Part shown: piece by piece, positions 1 through 10,292 of the stretch | Layout of the letters: every line of letters starts with the position of its first letter | How positions within the stretch are numbered: the stretch's first letter is position 1 | Origin: Sphingomonas sp. KRR8 | GTDB lineage: Bacteria > Pseudomonadota > Alphaproteobacteria > Sphingomonadales > Sphingomonadaceae | Length of the DNA stretch: 64,000 bases | Direction of reading: 5' to 3' | Assembly: GCF_023559245.1 (NCBI RefSeq) | Contig: NZ_CP097462.1 | Span: forward strand, 992,001 to 1,056,000 | Notes under the pieces: generated by a model | Databases searched by the model: none | Told to the model about the DNA's origin: nothing | What the model saw: the letters and a program-made list of their open reading frames with translations, nothing else | Translations under genes and position numbers: made by a program

Positions 1-45
1 CACCTCTACTGAACGCTCACCGTACTCTCCTTCGGCGAAGTCGGT

Positions 46-1596
46 TCACCGCACGATGCGGTAGAGGCTGGCGCCTGGTGAGTGCGCAACCAGCGCAAGG
101 CCGCGCAACTGCCTTTCGGAAGGAGTTTCCGTTCCGAGCAGCCACACATAGTCGAACCATTGACGGGGCAGGTCCTGAAGGGCCTGCTCGACGGTGCGGT
201 TCTGCAGGCACTCGGCCGGCTGCACCATCTGACCTGGATCGGAAGCAAAGCCGTTGGGCGGGCGATAGCGGACGAGCAGGAGGTTGATCCCCTGCCCCGG
301 CCACTGGTCGTTGCTGAAGCCGTCGCGGCGAACGGTGACCATCGACCCGAGATGACCGTCGCGGATCGATGGCCACGGATTGGAACAGTCGCGGCCCACC
401 AGCGTCGCCAGCCGCGCGCCGCGCGGAAGCAGGTCGAGTTGCGCCAGATGCTCGTCCTGCTGGTTGGCCGACATGGCGAAGCTGGCCGTCGTGCCAACCG
501 TCCGTACCGTAAAGAACAGAAGCGCCACGAGCGCGACCTTGCCCGCGAAGTGCCGGTCGGATTGATCGACACTATCGATGGAGAGGATGCCGATGGCGAG
601 CGCCGCCGGCAGCAGGCGCATGTCCGCCAGCGCGGAGTTGAGCACCCAGAAGGGCAGCACCAGGCACGCGAGGCCCAGCAGCATCGCTCCCGCCCCGAGT
701 GTGCGCGAAAAACCAAGTCGAGGATCGATGCGCGCAAACATCATGGCCGCGAAGCAGAGCATCGTCGACAACACGTCGAAGATCTTCCAGCGATCGCGCA
801 GCACCGCGACCAGCCAGTTCAGCTTGAGCTCAAGGTCGAACCAGTCATCGAATGGCTGGCCGCCTGCGTTCCGAACTGCTCCGAGCAGAGACACGAGTGG
901 TGCGGCGAGCACGGCGCAGGCAAGAGCGGCATCGACCACAGAGTTCGACCAGCCGTGACCCCTTTCGTCATGAGCGCGGACCACTTCAGCCCCGAAGCAT
1001 AGCAACCCGAGAACGGCCCAGCCGTAGATGTGAGCGAAATAGAGCAAGAGGCTGATCGGGACGAACAGGATCGCTCGAAGCCGAAGCCGGCCTTGGCGCG
1101 CCAGTCGCACCCAGAGCGCAAAGGCGAAGAGCGCCAGTGACACGCTCAGCGTGAAGTTCAGGAAGCCGTAGAGAAAGGGCGTCGAATAAGCCAAGGGCGC
1201 TGCCAATGCCGCGGTCGGCGGCAAGCGGCCGTGCACCTCACGGCCAATGGCGAGGAGCCCGCCCACAAACAGCATCGGGATGCTCATCGCGATGAGCTTG
1301 ACCGTAAACTCGAGACCGAGGACCGGCGCGATCGCCTGTACCAACAGGTCCGCGCCCAGATTGCCCACCGGTGCCCAGTGGAAGTCGAAGTAGCGCTGCA
1401 GCCAAAACGAATCCGCAAGACCCAGCTGCACCCGGTAGCGCGCCATATGCCCGGGAACGTCCAAAAGGGGAGGAACCGTTGGCCAGAGCAGCGGGACAGC
1501 CGAGACGACGACTAGCAGGCAGGCGAACAGCGGCGTGTTCCACCAGGCGCGAGCCTCGCCGCGCCCGTCTTTCACCATCCTTGCCGCCATGTTCAT
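46..1596 (-). CDS. Polytopic membrane protein of unknown function
   Basis: A 516-residue membrane protein that I cannot assign to a named family. Hydrophobic spans begin after a short basic N-terminus (first span about residues 22-42) and recur to roughly residue 370. The last 140 or so residues look soluble. The first extramembrane loop carries DVPGHMARY and an aromatic-rich stretch; GT-C glycosyltransferases have their acidic catalytic residue in this kind of loop, so a role in glycan or lipid-sugar transfer is possible but inferred. It begins 6 nt after the stop of the GT39-type gene upstream, so the two are probably co-transcribed and translationally coupled. A second in-frame ATG lies two codons inside (1590) and could be the real start. 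Confidence 0.7.
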   Translation of the reverse strand: MNMAARMVKDGRGEARAWWNTPLFACLLVVVSAVPLLWPTVPPLLDVPGHMARYRVQLGLADSFWLQRYFDFHWAPVGNLGADLLVQAIAPVLGLEFTVKLIAMSIPMLFVGGLLAIGREVHGRLPPTAALAAPLAYSTPFLYGFLNFTLSVSLALFAFALWVRLARQGRLRLRAILFVPISLLLYFAHIYGWAVLGLLCFGAEVVRAHDERGHGWSNSVVDAALACAVLAAPLVSLLGAVRNAGGQPFDDWFDLELKLNWLVAVLRDRWKIFDVLSTMLCFAAMMFARIDPRLGFSRTLGAGAMLLGLACLVLPFWVLNSALADMRLLPAALAIGILSIDSVDQSDRHFAGKVALVALLFFTVRTVGTTASFAMSANQQDEHLAQLDLLPRGARLATLVGRDCSNPWPSIRDGHLGSMVTVRRDGFSNDQWPGQGINLLLVRYRPPNGFASDPGQMVQPAECLQNRTVEQALQDLPRQWFDYVWLLGTETPSERQLRGLALVAHSPGASLYRIVR

Positions 1597-1602
1597 GCGT
1601 CT

Positions 1603-3219
1603 TCAGCCACGTACCGGCGCTGCCACCGGTCTACGCCAGAGCACGGCGCAACTTCCGAGCCGCTCGGCGCCTGCTCCCCACGACATGCTGATCGTTGGCT
1701 CGCAGCTGGCAATCGGCAACCTCAGCTGCGGCTGGTCGACCATCGCACGCCGGGCTCTCAGACCCTTCTCGCGCCAGACCAGCTGGTGCCAGCGAAGCAA
1801 GGGAGCATAGCCCGGTTTGCCGAGGTGCATGATCCCGGGATCAACCACGGTGACGTCGGTCACGCCACGCGCGGCCAGCGCGGCGAAGAGATCGCCATAG
1901 GAGGACTGAGGATAAAAATCCCGGGCGGGAAAGCGCTTGTACCTCCAGTAGGCTGCCTGATAGGCGGGCAAGCCAACGGCCAGGCCAAGCGCTGCGGCCA
2001 GGACGAGTGGTTCGACTCTCCTTCCCCTGCCCCAGGATTTAACCGCCAGGCTCACCAGATGACGAAAAGCGAGAGCGGCGAGGATCGACAGCCAGGGGAA
2101 GAGCGGCAGGGCATATTGCAGAGCGCGATTGGTCGCGGCGCTGAGCACCAGCAGGGAGAAGAGGACAATGGAGGCGGCGTAAATGAGAAGCAGCCTGGTC
2201 CGGCCCAATAGCTTTGCGAAGGCGAGCGGTGTGGCGATCAGGAACGCCCCTCCGAAGAACCAGCCGGGCAGCAGCGACGTCAGGTAGAAAGTCGGCCTTG
2301 TTTCAACATTCAGCGCTTCGCTGAAGCGCCCGGCCATGTCGTTGTGGTAGGCCGCGGCAAGGTAGCCAGGCCCGGCCGCCTCTCGAAGCAAGTAGAAACC
2401 GAGCAAGGGAATAATCGCGGTAGCGACGGCCACGGAATAGCGGGGTGCCAGACGAAGCACGCGCTTCAGTCGGCCGACCAGGGCGACATAGACCAAGACA
2501 CCAGCGACGGGGATAAAGGCCGCCGTGCTCTTGGTCATGGCTCCGCCCGCCACCAAAGCTCCGATCAGCAGCATTGATGCCATCGTCGGTTTTGCCCGAT
2601 GCACGGCGAAGAAGATCAGCTGCAGCGCGACGGTGACGAAAAATGTCAGGGTCGCATCGAAGTCGGCGGTCCGTGCGCCATGCTCCCCGAAGAAGCCGGG
2701 GCTGAGCAGCAGCATCGTTCCGGCCAGTAGCGCGACCGGCAAGGACCCCGTCACTCGCCGGGTGAACAGCAGTGTGGCCAATAATGTGCCGAGCGCCGCC
2801 AGCGCCGAGGGCAATCGAATGGCCCATTCGGACGGCCCGAATAATGTCATGCTGGCATCCATCAGCCAGATGAGCAGCGGCGGCTTGGTGTTCCAGAGGT
2901 CGGGCCTGAAGTCGAAGGTCGTGATCAGGCTGGGACCGGTCAGGTACATTTCAAGCGCGTTATTCGCGTTTCGTGCCTCATCCTGCAGCGCAATCGGAGA
3001 GATGCGCGGATCGACGAACAGGAAGATCGCGCTCGCGACCAGGAACAGCAGCTTCCAGAACAAGTCCCGGGGCCGTCTGCCATGCCGCGCGATGGCCGTC
3101 TCAAGGGAGGGTTGGCGAAGGGCGAGCAACACAGCTTGCGATAGCTCCCTGGCCGTTAAAACTTCGTGCTTTCCAGCATCGTCATCGTCTTCGGGACCGC
3201 TCCTGCAAAGGGTCGGCAA
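1603..3219 (-). CDS. GT39/ArnT-like glycosyltransferase (PMT family)
   Basis: Integral-membrane glycosyltransferase of about 500-540 residues, of the class that moves a sugar from a polyprenyl-phosphate donor to lipid or protein on the periplasmic face. After the first hydrophobic span comes DEARNANNALEMYL, the D-E motif of the first periplasmic loop in GT39/ArnT proteins, followed by WNTKPPLLIWLMD, also typical of the family. Many further spans follow, with a hydrophilic C-terminal tail. The 5' end is uncertain: the longest frame starts with TTG at 3219, and its acidic N-terminus is not family-like, so a start near 3132 (GTG) is possible. It lies 21 nt downstream of the antiporter gene on the same strand. 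The substrate cannot be told from the sequence. Confidence 0.8.
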   Translation of the reverse strand: MPTLCRSGPEDDDDAGKHEVLTARELSQAVLLALRQPSLETAIARHGRRPRDLFWKLLFLVASAIFLFVDPRISPIALQDEARNANNALEMYLTGPSLITTFDFRPDLWNTKPPLLIWLMDASMTLFGPSEWAIRLPSALAALGTLLATLLFTRRVTGSLPVALLAGTMLLLSPGFFGEHGARTADFDATLTFFVTVALQLIFFAVHRAKPTMASMLLIGALVAGGAMTKSTAAFIPVAGVLVYVALVGRLKRVLRLAPRYSVAVATAIIPLLGFYLLREAAGPGYLAAAYHNDMAGRFSEALNVETRPTFYLTSLLPGWFFGGAFLIATPLAFAKLLGRTRLLLIYAASIVLFSLLVLSAATNRALQYALPLFPWLSILAALAFRHLVSLAVKSWGRGRRVEPLVLAAALGLAVGLPAYQAAYWRYKRFPARDFYPQSSYGDLFAALAARGVTDVTVVDPGIMHLGKPGYAPLLRWHQLVWREKGLRARRAMVDQPQLRLPIASCEPTISMSWGAGAERLGSCAVLWRRPVAAPVRG

Positions 3220-3240
3220 GCAGCCGCCGCGTGAGCTGGT

Positions 3241-4824
3241 TCAACCGTCCCGCTGGTAGATCAGTCCAAGCTCCTCCAGGTCGAGGTCACGCTCGAGATT
3301 GTGAAGCGTTTCGTCCTCGATGTCGCCCTTGCGATGGAGCAGGATGAGCTTGGCCCTACCAGCCGCGAGCGCTTTCAGCATGACATCGAAATGGCCGCGG
3401 ATGTTCTGCATGAATCCGTCGGCATCGCTTGCGTATTTTTCGGTCGCCGCTGCTCGCTTCTGGTAGGTATCGAGCAGCTGCGGGTGGACCAGCTTGCCAG
3501 CGTCATCGTAGGCGAGCTTCTCGGCTTCGGCGAGCTTGGCTCTGGCGATGGCCGCTTCCGCCTCGGGCAACGGCACCTTGGCGGGCGGATCCTTGTCCTC
3601 CGGTTTGAGGACGCGGATCAGCATGCCAAGTGTGCCCCCCTGCACGACGACCGTCATGAGTATGACCGCGAAGGCGGCGACCAGCATGAAGTCGCGGCCC
3701 GGCATGTTGGCCGGCAGCGTCAGTGCGACCGCCAGGGTGACGACGCCCCGCATGCCGGTCCAGGCCAAGATCGTCGCTTGCCGTCGCCCCAAAGGCCGCG
3801 CGCGCTTCCAGCCGGCGACGCGCAGCGCCTTCAGGGCAAATTCGATCACGAACACCCAGAAGAATCGCGCGACCACCACCGCCGCCATAATGACGAGGAC
3901 CGGTCCCCACATGTTGGTCAGCACCTGCTCAAGCCCGCCCGCGCGCGCCAGCACGTTACGGAGGGATGAGCCGATCAGGATGAAGACAATCGCCTCGAGG
4001 CAGAAGGTCAGGGTTCGCCAGAAGGCGCTGCCCTGCAGCCGCACGGCCGCCGGCATGATGACGTGCTGATACCAGCCGAAGATCAATCCGGCGGTGACCG
4101 TGGATATGACGCCCGACACGTGCACGGCTTCGCCGGCAAGATAGGCAACCCAGCACAGCAGGGTGGCGGTCGTGACCACCAGCGTCTCGTTGCTGAGATA
4201 GCGAAGAACCCACACCCAGGCGAAGCCGGTGATGACGCCAACAACAATTCCGCCGAACGAGAGCAGTGCGAACTGCCCAATGGCAGCGCCAGGCTCGAAA
4301 ACACCGCTTAGAGCAGCGACGACGGCGAAGCGGAACACGACGAGACCCGTCGCATCGTTGAGCAGGCTTTCGCCCTCCAGCAATGCTTGCAGCCGGCGGG
4401 GAAGTTGCACGCGCTGAAGGACGGCGCGAGCGGCCACGGCGTCAGGTGGCGACACGATGGCCCCGAGCGCGAAGCAGGCGGCCCAGGGCAGTTCGGGCAG
4501 TAGGAGATGAACCGCCATGCCGACGGCCAGAGTGGTGAAAACCACCGCTCCGACCGCAAGCGAAAGGATCCCGGGAAGATGTCGCCGGAAGCGGCCAAAG
4601 GCGGTGTAATAGGCCCCATCCATCAGCAGGGGTGGAAGGAAGAGGACCAGCGCCAGTTCGGGATCGAGCTCGATCGGCGGAAGGCCGGGCAGGAAGGCGA
4701 GCGCGCCTCCACCAACCAGCAAGGCGGCGGAAGGCGGCAGTCCGATCCGCTCGGCAAGCCATTGCAGCGCGACCACAGCGCCCAGGAGGAGCAAGACAAG
4801 TTCGAAGGTTTCAACGGCGTGCAT
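3241..4824 (-). CDS. Na+/H+ antiporter, CPA1 (NhaP-type) family
   Basis: A 527-residue monovalent cation/proton exchanger of the inner membrane, for pH and sodium homeostasis. The first 400 residues are about twelve hydrophobic spans. GAIVSPPDAVAA and GESLLNDATGLV are the hallmark CPA1 segments, and the N-D pair in the latter is the ion-binding site. A later EGxxWxGMRG-type stretch (AWTGMRGVVTLA) is also characteristic. The roughly 130-residue C-terminal tail is cytoplasmic and charged, as in the bacterial Na+/H+ exchanger subgroup that has a regulatory tail. The ATG start at 4824 places the first span at residue 6. About 100 nt separate it from the sensor kinase gene upstream on the same strand. 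Confidence 0.88.
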   Translation of the reverse strand: MHAVETFELVLLLLGAVVALQWLAERIGLPPSAALLVGGGALAFLPGLPPIELDPELALVLFLPPLLMDGAYYTAFGRFRRHLPGILSLAVGAVVFTTLAVGMAVHLLLPELPWAACFALGAIVSPPDAVAARAVLQRVQLPRRLQALLEGESLLNDATGLVVFRFAVVAALSGVFEPGAAIGQFALLSFGGIVVGVITGFAWVWVLRYLSNETLVVTTATLLCWVAYLAGEAVHVSGVISTVTAGLIFGWYQHVIMPAAVRLQGSAFWRTLTFCLEAIVFILIGSSLRNVLARAGGLEQVLTNMWGPVLVIMAAVVVARFFWVFVIEFALKALRVAGWKRARPLGRRQATILAWTGMRGVVTLAVALTLPANMPGRDFMLVAAFAVILMTVVVQGGTLGMLIRVLKPEDKDPPAKVPLPEAEAAIARAKLAEAEKLAYDDAGKLVHPQLLDTYQKRAAATEKYASDADGFMQNIRGHFDVMLKALAAGRAKLILLHRKGDIEDETLHNLERDLDLEELGLIYQRDG

Positions 4825-4925
4825 GACGGGGATGGTAGGCGGCCTGCCGCTCGCTTGCCATGGCCTACTGTCCGGTCTTGTGGGCGCCGTGATCGCCCCG
4901 TCACCTCAGGTCCGGATCAGCCGCC

Positions 4926-7900
4926 TCAAGCTTCGGCAGGCGATTTCACCATTTCACCCCTCAGTGCGGCAAGCGCGGCCGCCATGTCCGCTTCGCGGAA
5001 CGGCTTGGTCAGCCGCGGGAAAGCCGGAGTAAGCGAGTCCACGTCGGCATAGCCCGAGACGATCAGGACCGGCAGGCTCGGCAAGCGCGCGCGCAGTCGC
5101 ACGGCAAGGTCGGTTCCGCTAAGGCCCGGCATGAGGTGGTCGGAGACGAGCATATCCGGCTGCAGCCCGCCCTTGACCAGCGCCAGCGCCTGTTCGGCGG
5201 AGTTCGCCTCCACCACCCGGTAGCCGAGGTCGGTGAGCATGGAGGCCGTCGAATCACGCACTAGGTCCTCGTCATCAACCAGGAGCACGACGCCCTGGCC
5301 ACTACCCTCGGCCGTCTCGCCGGGGAGATTGCCGCCCCCAACGGCCTCGCTGGACACGGGGAGCCAGAGCTCGATGCTTGTCCCCTCGCCTTCCTTGCTG
5401 TTGATCCGCAGCGCACCGCCAAGCTGCGCGGCCAGGCCGTGGACCATCGACAAGCCTAGCCCGGTTCCCTTGCCGATGCCCTTGGTGGAGAAGAAGGGCT
5501 CAATGCAGCGGGCGAGTGTCTCTTCGTCCATGCCGAGGCCATTGTCGGTCACAGTCAGCAGAATGTGCGAGCGGCCGGCAAGATCGGGGAGTTCCGAAGC
5601 AGAGGCGGTGGCCTCCCGCACGTCGATCGTCAGCTCACCACCGCTCGGAAGGGCATCGCGCGCGTTCACGCTCAAATTGAGCAGCGCCATCTCGAGCTGA
5701 TTGCTGTCGGCATGGGCCGGCGGCAGGTCTGGAGCGATCGCCACGTTGACCTTGATTCGCGGGCCGGCCGTGCTGGAGATGAGGCTGGCCATGTCTTGCA
5801 CAATACGCCCAACGTCCACGGCCGTCGGCTGAAGAGGCTGGCGGCGCGCAAAGGCGAGCAGCCGCTGAACGAGGGTCTTCGCGCGCTCCGCGGACTGAAG
5901 GGCGCCGTTGATCAGCCGCCGGGTGCGCGCATCACCAAGTTCCTTGCGGTGCAGCAGGTCCAGGCTGCCGATGATCGGGGTCAGCAGATTGTTGAAGTCG
6001 TGAGCGACGCCTCCGGTCAGCTGACCCATTGCCTCGAGTTTCTGCGATTGGCGCAGCGCTTCCTGAGCGGCCTCGCGCTCGGCGATGACCTTTTCCACTT
6101 CGCGCTCGAGGCCGGCGGCAAGCCGCTTCTCGCGATCGATGTCGATGGAGGCAACGACGCCGCCCATCAGTCGGCCATCAGCATCCTCAATCGGCGCCGC
6201 CACATAGCGCACCCAGCTGCGCGAGCAGTCACCACGTTCGACCAGGCACTCCAGCTCCGGCCGGCTATGGTCACCGGTAAGTACTTGCGCGAGAGGATAT
6301 TGGTGGCTCTCGACCCGGCTACCGTCAGCGTGGAAAGCGACGTAATCGCGTTCATACTCTTTGGGGCTGGCGGTAAGCGGCGGCTCCATTCCGAGGATCT
6401 TTTCGATCCATTGGTTACGTCCCGTGAGCCGGCCGCTCGCATCCGCAAACATCAGTCCTACCGGCATGCTGTCGATGACTGCCCGCAGGGTCGCCTCGGA
6501 TTCGGCGAGGGCCTCGCGGGCCCGAATGCCATCGTCGACATCCGTGCAGGTGCCCATCCAGCGAATGACGACGCCTCTTTCATCGCGCACCGGCAAAGCG
6601 CGGCCAAGCACCCAGCGATATTCTCCGCTGCGGTGGCGCAGCCGATATTCGATCTCATAGGGTTTGCCGGTCTCGAGCGAGTCGCGCCAGCGTGACCATG
6701 CGCGGTCCTGGTCGTCAGGATGGAACATGTCGTTCCAGCCCTCGCCATCCGTCGAGCCAAGCGGAGTACCGGTGAACTCGTACCAGCGCTCGTTATAGAA
6801 GTCGTGGAAACCGTCCGGCCGGGATGACCATACCATCTGCGGAATGGCGTTGAGCCGGAGCTGAAGATCACGGTCGCGCTGCTCCCGCTCCGTCACGTCA
6901 GTGAACAGAATCGCCACCTGCTGAGCCGTCGGGTCGCCGATGCGGAAGGCGTAGACTTCGAACCAGCGTCCAAGCGGCTCCGCCCGCTCGACGAAGCGTT
7001 GCGAGATGCCGCTTCGGGCGATTTCCCCGTAACGTTCGCCCCAGCGGTCCTCCAGTTCGGGGACGACATCCCTGACGGACTTTCCAAGCACCTCTTGCGG
7101 TAAGCCACTCTGGACGGAGAATGCCGGGTTGAGCTCGATAAAGCGGTGATCAACCGCGTGGTCGCCGTCGAACAGCACTTCAATGACGCAGAACCCCTGC
7201 TCCATCGATTCAAACAGGGCGCGGTAGCGCTCCTCGCTTTGCCGCAGGGCCGCAACGGCATTTTCCTGTTCGGTGATGTCCAGCGCGGCGCCGATGATCT
7301 GCGTCGGCTGTCCGTCCGCGTCGCGGCGGAACACCATGTCGTGGCTGAGCAACCAGACCCAGCTGCAGTCCGGCCGGCGGAAGCGGTATTTAAATTGGGC
7401 CATTTCGCCGTCGGAAAGCGCGGCGATCCGGCTGATGTGCTCGGGATAACGGGCGAGGTCATCAGGGTGCATCAGCCGCCCAATGATCTCCCCGCCAAAG
7501 GACTCGATCTGGGCGGCGCTGTAGCCGAGCACCTCCACCATTTCGCGGTTGCCCCAGACGTTCCGCCGCTCCGCCATGTCGTAGACGTAGAGAATGGCGG
7601 GCGCGATATCGCTGATCCGGCGGGCGAACGCTTCGCTTTCTCGCAACTCACGCTCGACGCGGCGCTGATCGTGCACATCGATCGACACGCCAATCCACTG
7701 CTGGATATCTCCGTCGGCGCCGAGCACGGGAGCCGCGCGGGTTCGGTGGAGCCGCCATTCGCCGTCCTTGCGGCGTAGGCGGTGTTCGAAATCGGCCATG
7801 CGCTTCTCGGCTCGAGCGACGTTCACGATCTCGTTGACGCGCGGCAAGTCGTCCGGATTGACGACCTTCGACCAGCCGCCACCCAGCAGTTCTTCCTCGG

Positions 7901-9239
7901 AGAAACCCGTGTAGTCGCGAAAAAATCCGTTCACGTACAAATTGTCGCCGGATGGGTCGGTGACGAACAACATGCCCGGCAGGGCATCAGCGACCGTCCG
8001 GAACTGACTTTCCGAGCGGGTCAGCGCCCCCTCATTCTCCTTCTGCTGAGTGACGTCATCAGCCGAAATGGCAGCACCGACGATTTCCCCGCTTTGGTCG
8101 CGCAGCGGGATCCAGTTCTCACGCCACGTCCGAACCACCCCTGGCTGCCGAGCGGTGGTCCCGCTGATTTCGAGGTTCCAGATCTCCTCGCCCTGCAAGA
8201 CCCGGTCGAGCAGCTCTTCGGCCTCGGGTGCGATGTCCGGCACGATCTCGCGCAGCGTTCGGCCGATATGCTCTTCCGGCGGCACGCCGTTGATTTCCGC
8301 AAGGCGTTGATTGATGCGAACGTATCGCTTGTCGCGGCCGATAACGGTCAGCCCGACCGGCGCCGTCTCGTAGATTGTGCTGACTTCCTGTGCCGTCAGC
8401 CGCGCCTCCGTTTCGGCCCTGCGAAGGTCCGTCACATCGACGCAAGCGCCCGACAGAAGCAGCGGCTTGCCCTTCTCGTCGAGCATGGTCTTGCCCCGGT
8501 CGCGGAGCCAGCGCGTGCTTCCGTCCGGCCGGACGACCCGGAACTCCATGTCGAAGTCGGCGCCCTCCGAGATGCAGCGGTTGCATTGCTCCACGACGCC
8601 GGCCCGGTCATCGGGGTGGACCATGGCCAGAAACTGGTCGAGGCTTCGCGCTGTCTCACCCGCCGGCAGGCCGAACAGGCCGTCCAGCGCCTCGTCCCAG
8701 TCGAGGGCATTGGTGCGCATGTTCCAGAAGAAGGTGCCGGTCTGGCTCGCCTCCAGCGCCGCCCCGAGGCGTTGCTGCGCCTCCTTCAACTCATCCTTGC
8801 TGCGAAGTTCTTCGGTGATGTCGGTGTTAGTGCCGAACCAGTTGGTAATCTCACCCTGGTCGTTGCGGAGCGGATTGGCCCGCGACAGGAAGTGCCGGTA
8901 CTCGCCGCCCGCACTCCGCAATGGGAAGGTGTCCTCCCAGGCGACCCCCTTATCGAGCGCCGCTTTCCAGCTCGCGGTGACCCGCTCGACCTCATCGGGA
9001 TGATGAACCGACTGCCAGCCCCACCCCTGCATCTGTGCGAGGTCCGTACCGGTAAATTCGTACCAGCGCCGATTGTACCAGTAGATGAAGCCGCTTGCGT
9101 CCGCGATCCACGCGAGCTGCGGGAGATTGTCCGCGAGCGCTTCGAATATCTCCGGCGCGATCGTCGCCGGTGCGGTTTCGACGTCCACCATTGATCGCCT
9201 TGGTCCCCACCTTTTCCCTTTGTCCCTGAACGGTAACAA
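4926..9239 (-). CDS. Multi-PAS hybrid sensor histidine kinase with receiver domain
   Basis: A very large cytoplasmic hybrid kinase (1437 residues; 1421 if the ATG at 9191 is used, giving MVDVETAP). I count about eight tandem PAS/PAC units (roughly residues 25-145, 158-285, 290-405, 415-535, 550-670, 680-790, 800-915 and 925-1045), several with the closing D(I/V)T(E/D) signature. A kinase core follows: VAHDFNNLLTP with phosphoacceptor His1080, then an ATPase domain with DNGLGM and GTGLGLSMV. The C-terminal receiver has the acidic pair in LLVDDED, phosphoacceptor Asp1367 in SDHLMPG, and a TKPF lysine. There is no transmembrane segment, so the signal is intracellular (redox, light or small ligand). 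The separate output protein is not encoded next door. Start choice is the main uncertainty. Confidence 0.9.
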   Translation of the reverse strand: MLPFRDKGKRWGPRRSMVDVETAPATIAPEIFEALADNLPQLAWIADASGFIYWYNRRWYEFTGTDLAQMQGWGWQSVHHPDEVERVTASWKAALDKGVAWEDTFPLRSAGGEYRHFLSRANPLRNDQGEITNWFGTNTDITEELRSKDELKEAQQRLGAALEASQTGTFFWNMRTNALDWDEALDGLFGLPAGETARSLDQFLAMVHPDDRAGVVEQCNRCISEGADFDMEFRVVRPDGSTRWLRDRGKTMLDEKGKPLLLSGACVDVTDLRRAETEARLTAQEVSTIYETAPVGLTVIGRDKRYVRINQRLAEINGVPPEEHIGRTLREIVPDIAPEAEELLDRVLQGEEIWNLEISGTTARQPGVVRTWRENWIPLRDQSGEIVGAAISADDVTQQKENEGALTRSESQFRTVADALPGMLFVTDPSGDNLYVNGFFRDYTGFSEEELLGGGWSKVVNPDDLPRVNEIVNVARAEKRMADFEHRLRRKDGEWRLHRTRAAPVLGADGDIQQWIGVSIDVHDQRRVERELRESEAFARRISDIAPAILYVYDMAERRNVWGNREMVEVLGYSAAQIESFGGEIIGRLMHPDDLARYPEHISRIAALSDGEMAQFKYRFRRPDCSWVWLLSHDMVFRRDADGQPTQIIGAALDITEQENAVAALRQSEERYRALFESMEQGFCVIEVLFDGDHAVDHRFIELNPAFSVQSGLPQEVLGKSVRDVVPELEDRWGERYGEIARSGISQRFVERAEPLGRWFEVYAFRIGDPTAQQVAILFTDVTEREQRDRDLQLRLNAIPQMVWSSRPDGFHDFYNERWYEFTGTPLGSTDGEGWNDMFHPDDQDRAWSRWRDSLETGKPYEIEYRLRHRSGEYRWVLGRALPVRDERGVVIRWMGTCTDVDDGIRAREALAESEATLRAVIDSMPVGLMFADASGRLTGRNQWIEKILGMEPPLTASPKEYERDYVAFHADGSRVESHQYPLAQVLTGDHSRPELECLVERGDCSRSWVRYVAAPIEDADGRLMGGVVASIDIDREKRLAAGLEREVEKVIAEREAAQEALRQSQKLEAMGQLTGGVAHDFNNLLTPIIGSLDLLHRKELGDARTRRLINGALQSAERAKTLVQRLLAFARRQPLQPTAVDVGRIVQDMASLISSTAGPRIKVNVAIAPDLPPAHADSNQLEMALLNLSVNARDALPSGGELTIDVREATASASELPDLAGRSHILLTVTDNGLGMDEETLARCIEPFFSTKGIGKGTGLGLSMVHGLAAQLGGALRINSKEGEGTSIELWLPVSSEAVGGGNLPGETAEGSGQGVVLLVDDEDLVRDSTASMLTDLGYRVVEANSAEQALALVKGGLQPDMLVSDHLMPGLSGTDLAVRLRARLPSLPVLIVSGYADVDSLTPAFPRLTKPFREADMAAALAALRGEMVKSPAEA

Positions 9240-9335
9240 CCAAGCGGGCAGTTAGGTCCTTGGGTCCGTTTGCCAACGCGCCGAGCGGTTGGTAGCCCCG
9301 CGTCAGTCATTCAGTCTCGGGGAGCAACCGAACCC

Positions 9336-10292
9336 ATGTCCGTACCGCGTATTTTCGACAAGTTGCGGTTGCCGGTGATCGGCGCACCCCTGTTCATTGT
9401 CTCCAACCCGGCGCTGGTGATCGCCCAGTGCAAGGCGGGCGTGGTCGGCAGTTTCCCCGCGCTCAACGCGCGGCCGCAAAGCCAGCTGGATGAATGGCTG
9501 CACGAGATCAGCGAAGCGCTCGCGGCGCATGACCGCGACCACCCGGAAACGCCGGCAGCGCCGTTCGCCGTTAATCAGATCGTCCATCGCTCCAACGACC
9601 GGTTCGAGGAGGATGTCGCGACCTGCGCCAAGTGGAAGGTACCGATCGTCATCACGTCGTTGGGCGCTCGTGAGGAGCTCAACCATGCAGTTCACGCCTG
9701 GGGCGGCATCACCCTGCATGACATCATTGACGACCGCTATGCCCGCAAGGCGATCGAGAAGGGCGCGGACGGGCTGATTGCCGTGGCGGCAGGCGCCGGC
9801 GGCCATGCCGGGCGCTGGTCGCCGTTCGCGCTGGTGCAGGAAATCCGCAAATGGTTCGATGGGCCGCTGGCGCTATCTGGCTCCATTGCGACTGGCGGGT
9901 CGATCCTTGCGGCACAGGCAATGGGAGCCGATTTCGCTTATATCGGTTCCCCCTTCATCGCGACGGACGAGGCCCGCGCAACCGAGGAATATAAGCAGGG
10001 AATCGTGGCGAGCGGCGCCGGCGACATCGTTTATTCAAACCTGTTCACTGGCATTCACGGCAACTACCTGCGCTCGTCGATTGTCGCCGCCGGATTGGAC
10101 CCTGACCATCTGCCGGAGAGTGGGCCGGAAGCGATGAGCTTTGGCGGGGCAAGCGGTGCCAAAGCTTGGCGCGACATCTGGGGTTCGGGTCAGGGAATCG
10201 GCGTCATCGACAAGGTCCAGCCGACGGGCGAACTGGTCGCCAGGTGGGCGGCCGAATATGCGGCTGTGAAGGCGCGGCTCGGGCTTAGCTGA
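9336..10292 (+). CDS. Nitronate monooxygenase family flavoprotein
   Basis: FMN-dependent TIM-barrel oxidase of 318 residues that oxidises alkyl nitronates (older name 2-nitropropane dioxygenase) or a related substrate. The N-terminal FDKLRLPVIGAPLFIVSNP is the family opening, and AAGAGGHAG followed by GSIATGGSILAAQAMGAD forms the phosphate-binding region for FMN. The ATG at 9336 was chosen because GGGGAGC lies 10-17 nt upstream and because the extra 22 residues of the longer frame do not match the family. Transcription diverges from the large sensor kinase. The gene is convergent with the thioesterase gene, and the coding ends overlap by 8 nt. Confidence 0.88.
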   Translation: MSVPRIFDKLRLPVIGAPLFIVSNPALVIAQCKAGVVGSFPALNARPQSQLDEWLHEISEALAAHDRDHPETPAAPFAVNQIVHRSNDRFEEDVATCAKWKVPIVITSLGAREELNHAVHAWGGITLHDIIDDRYARKAIEKGADGLIAVAAGAGGHAGRWSPFALVQEIRKWFDGPLALSGSIATGGSILAAQAMGADFAYIGSPFIATDEARATEEYKQGIVASGAGDIVYSNLFTGIHGNYLRSSIVAAGLDPDHLPESGPEAMSFGGASGAKAWRDIWGSGQGIGVIDKVQPTGELVARWAAEYAAVKARLGLS

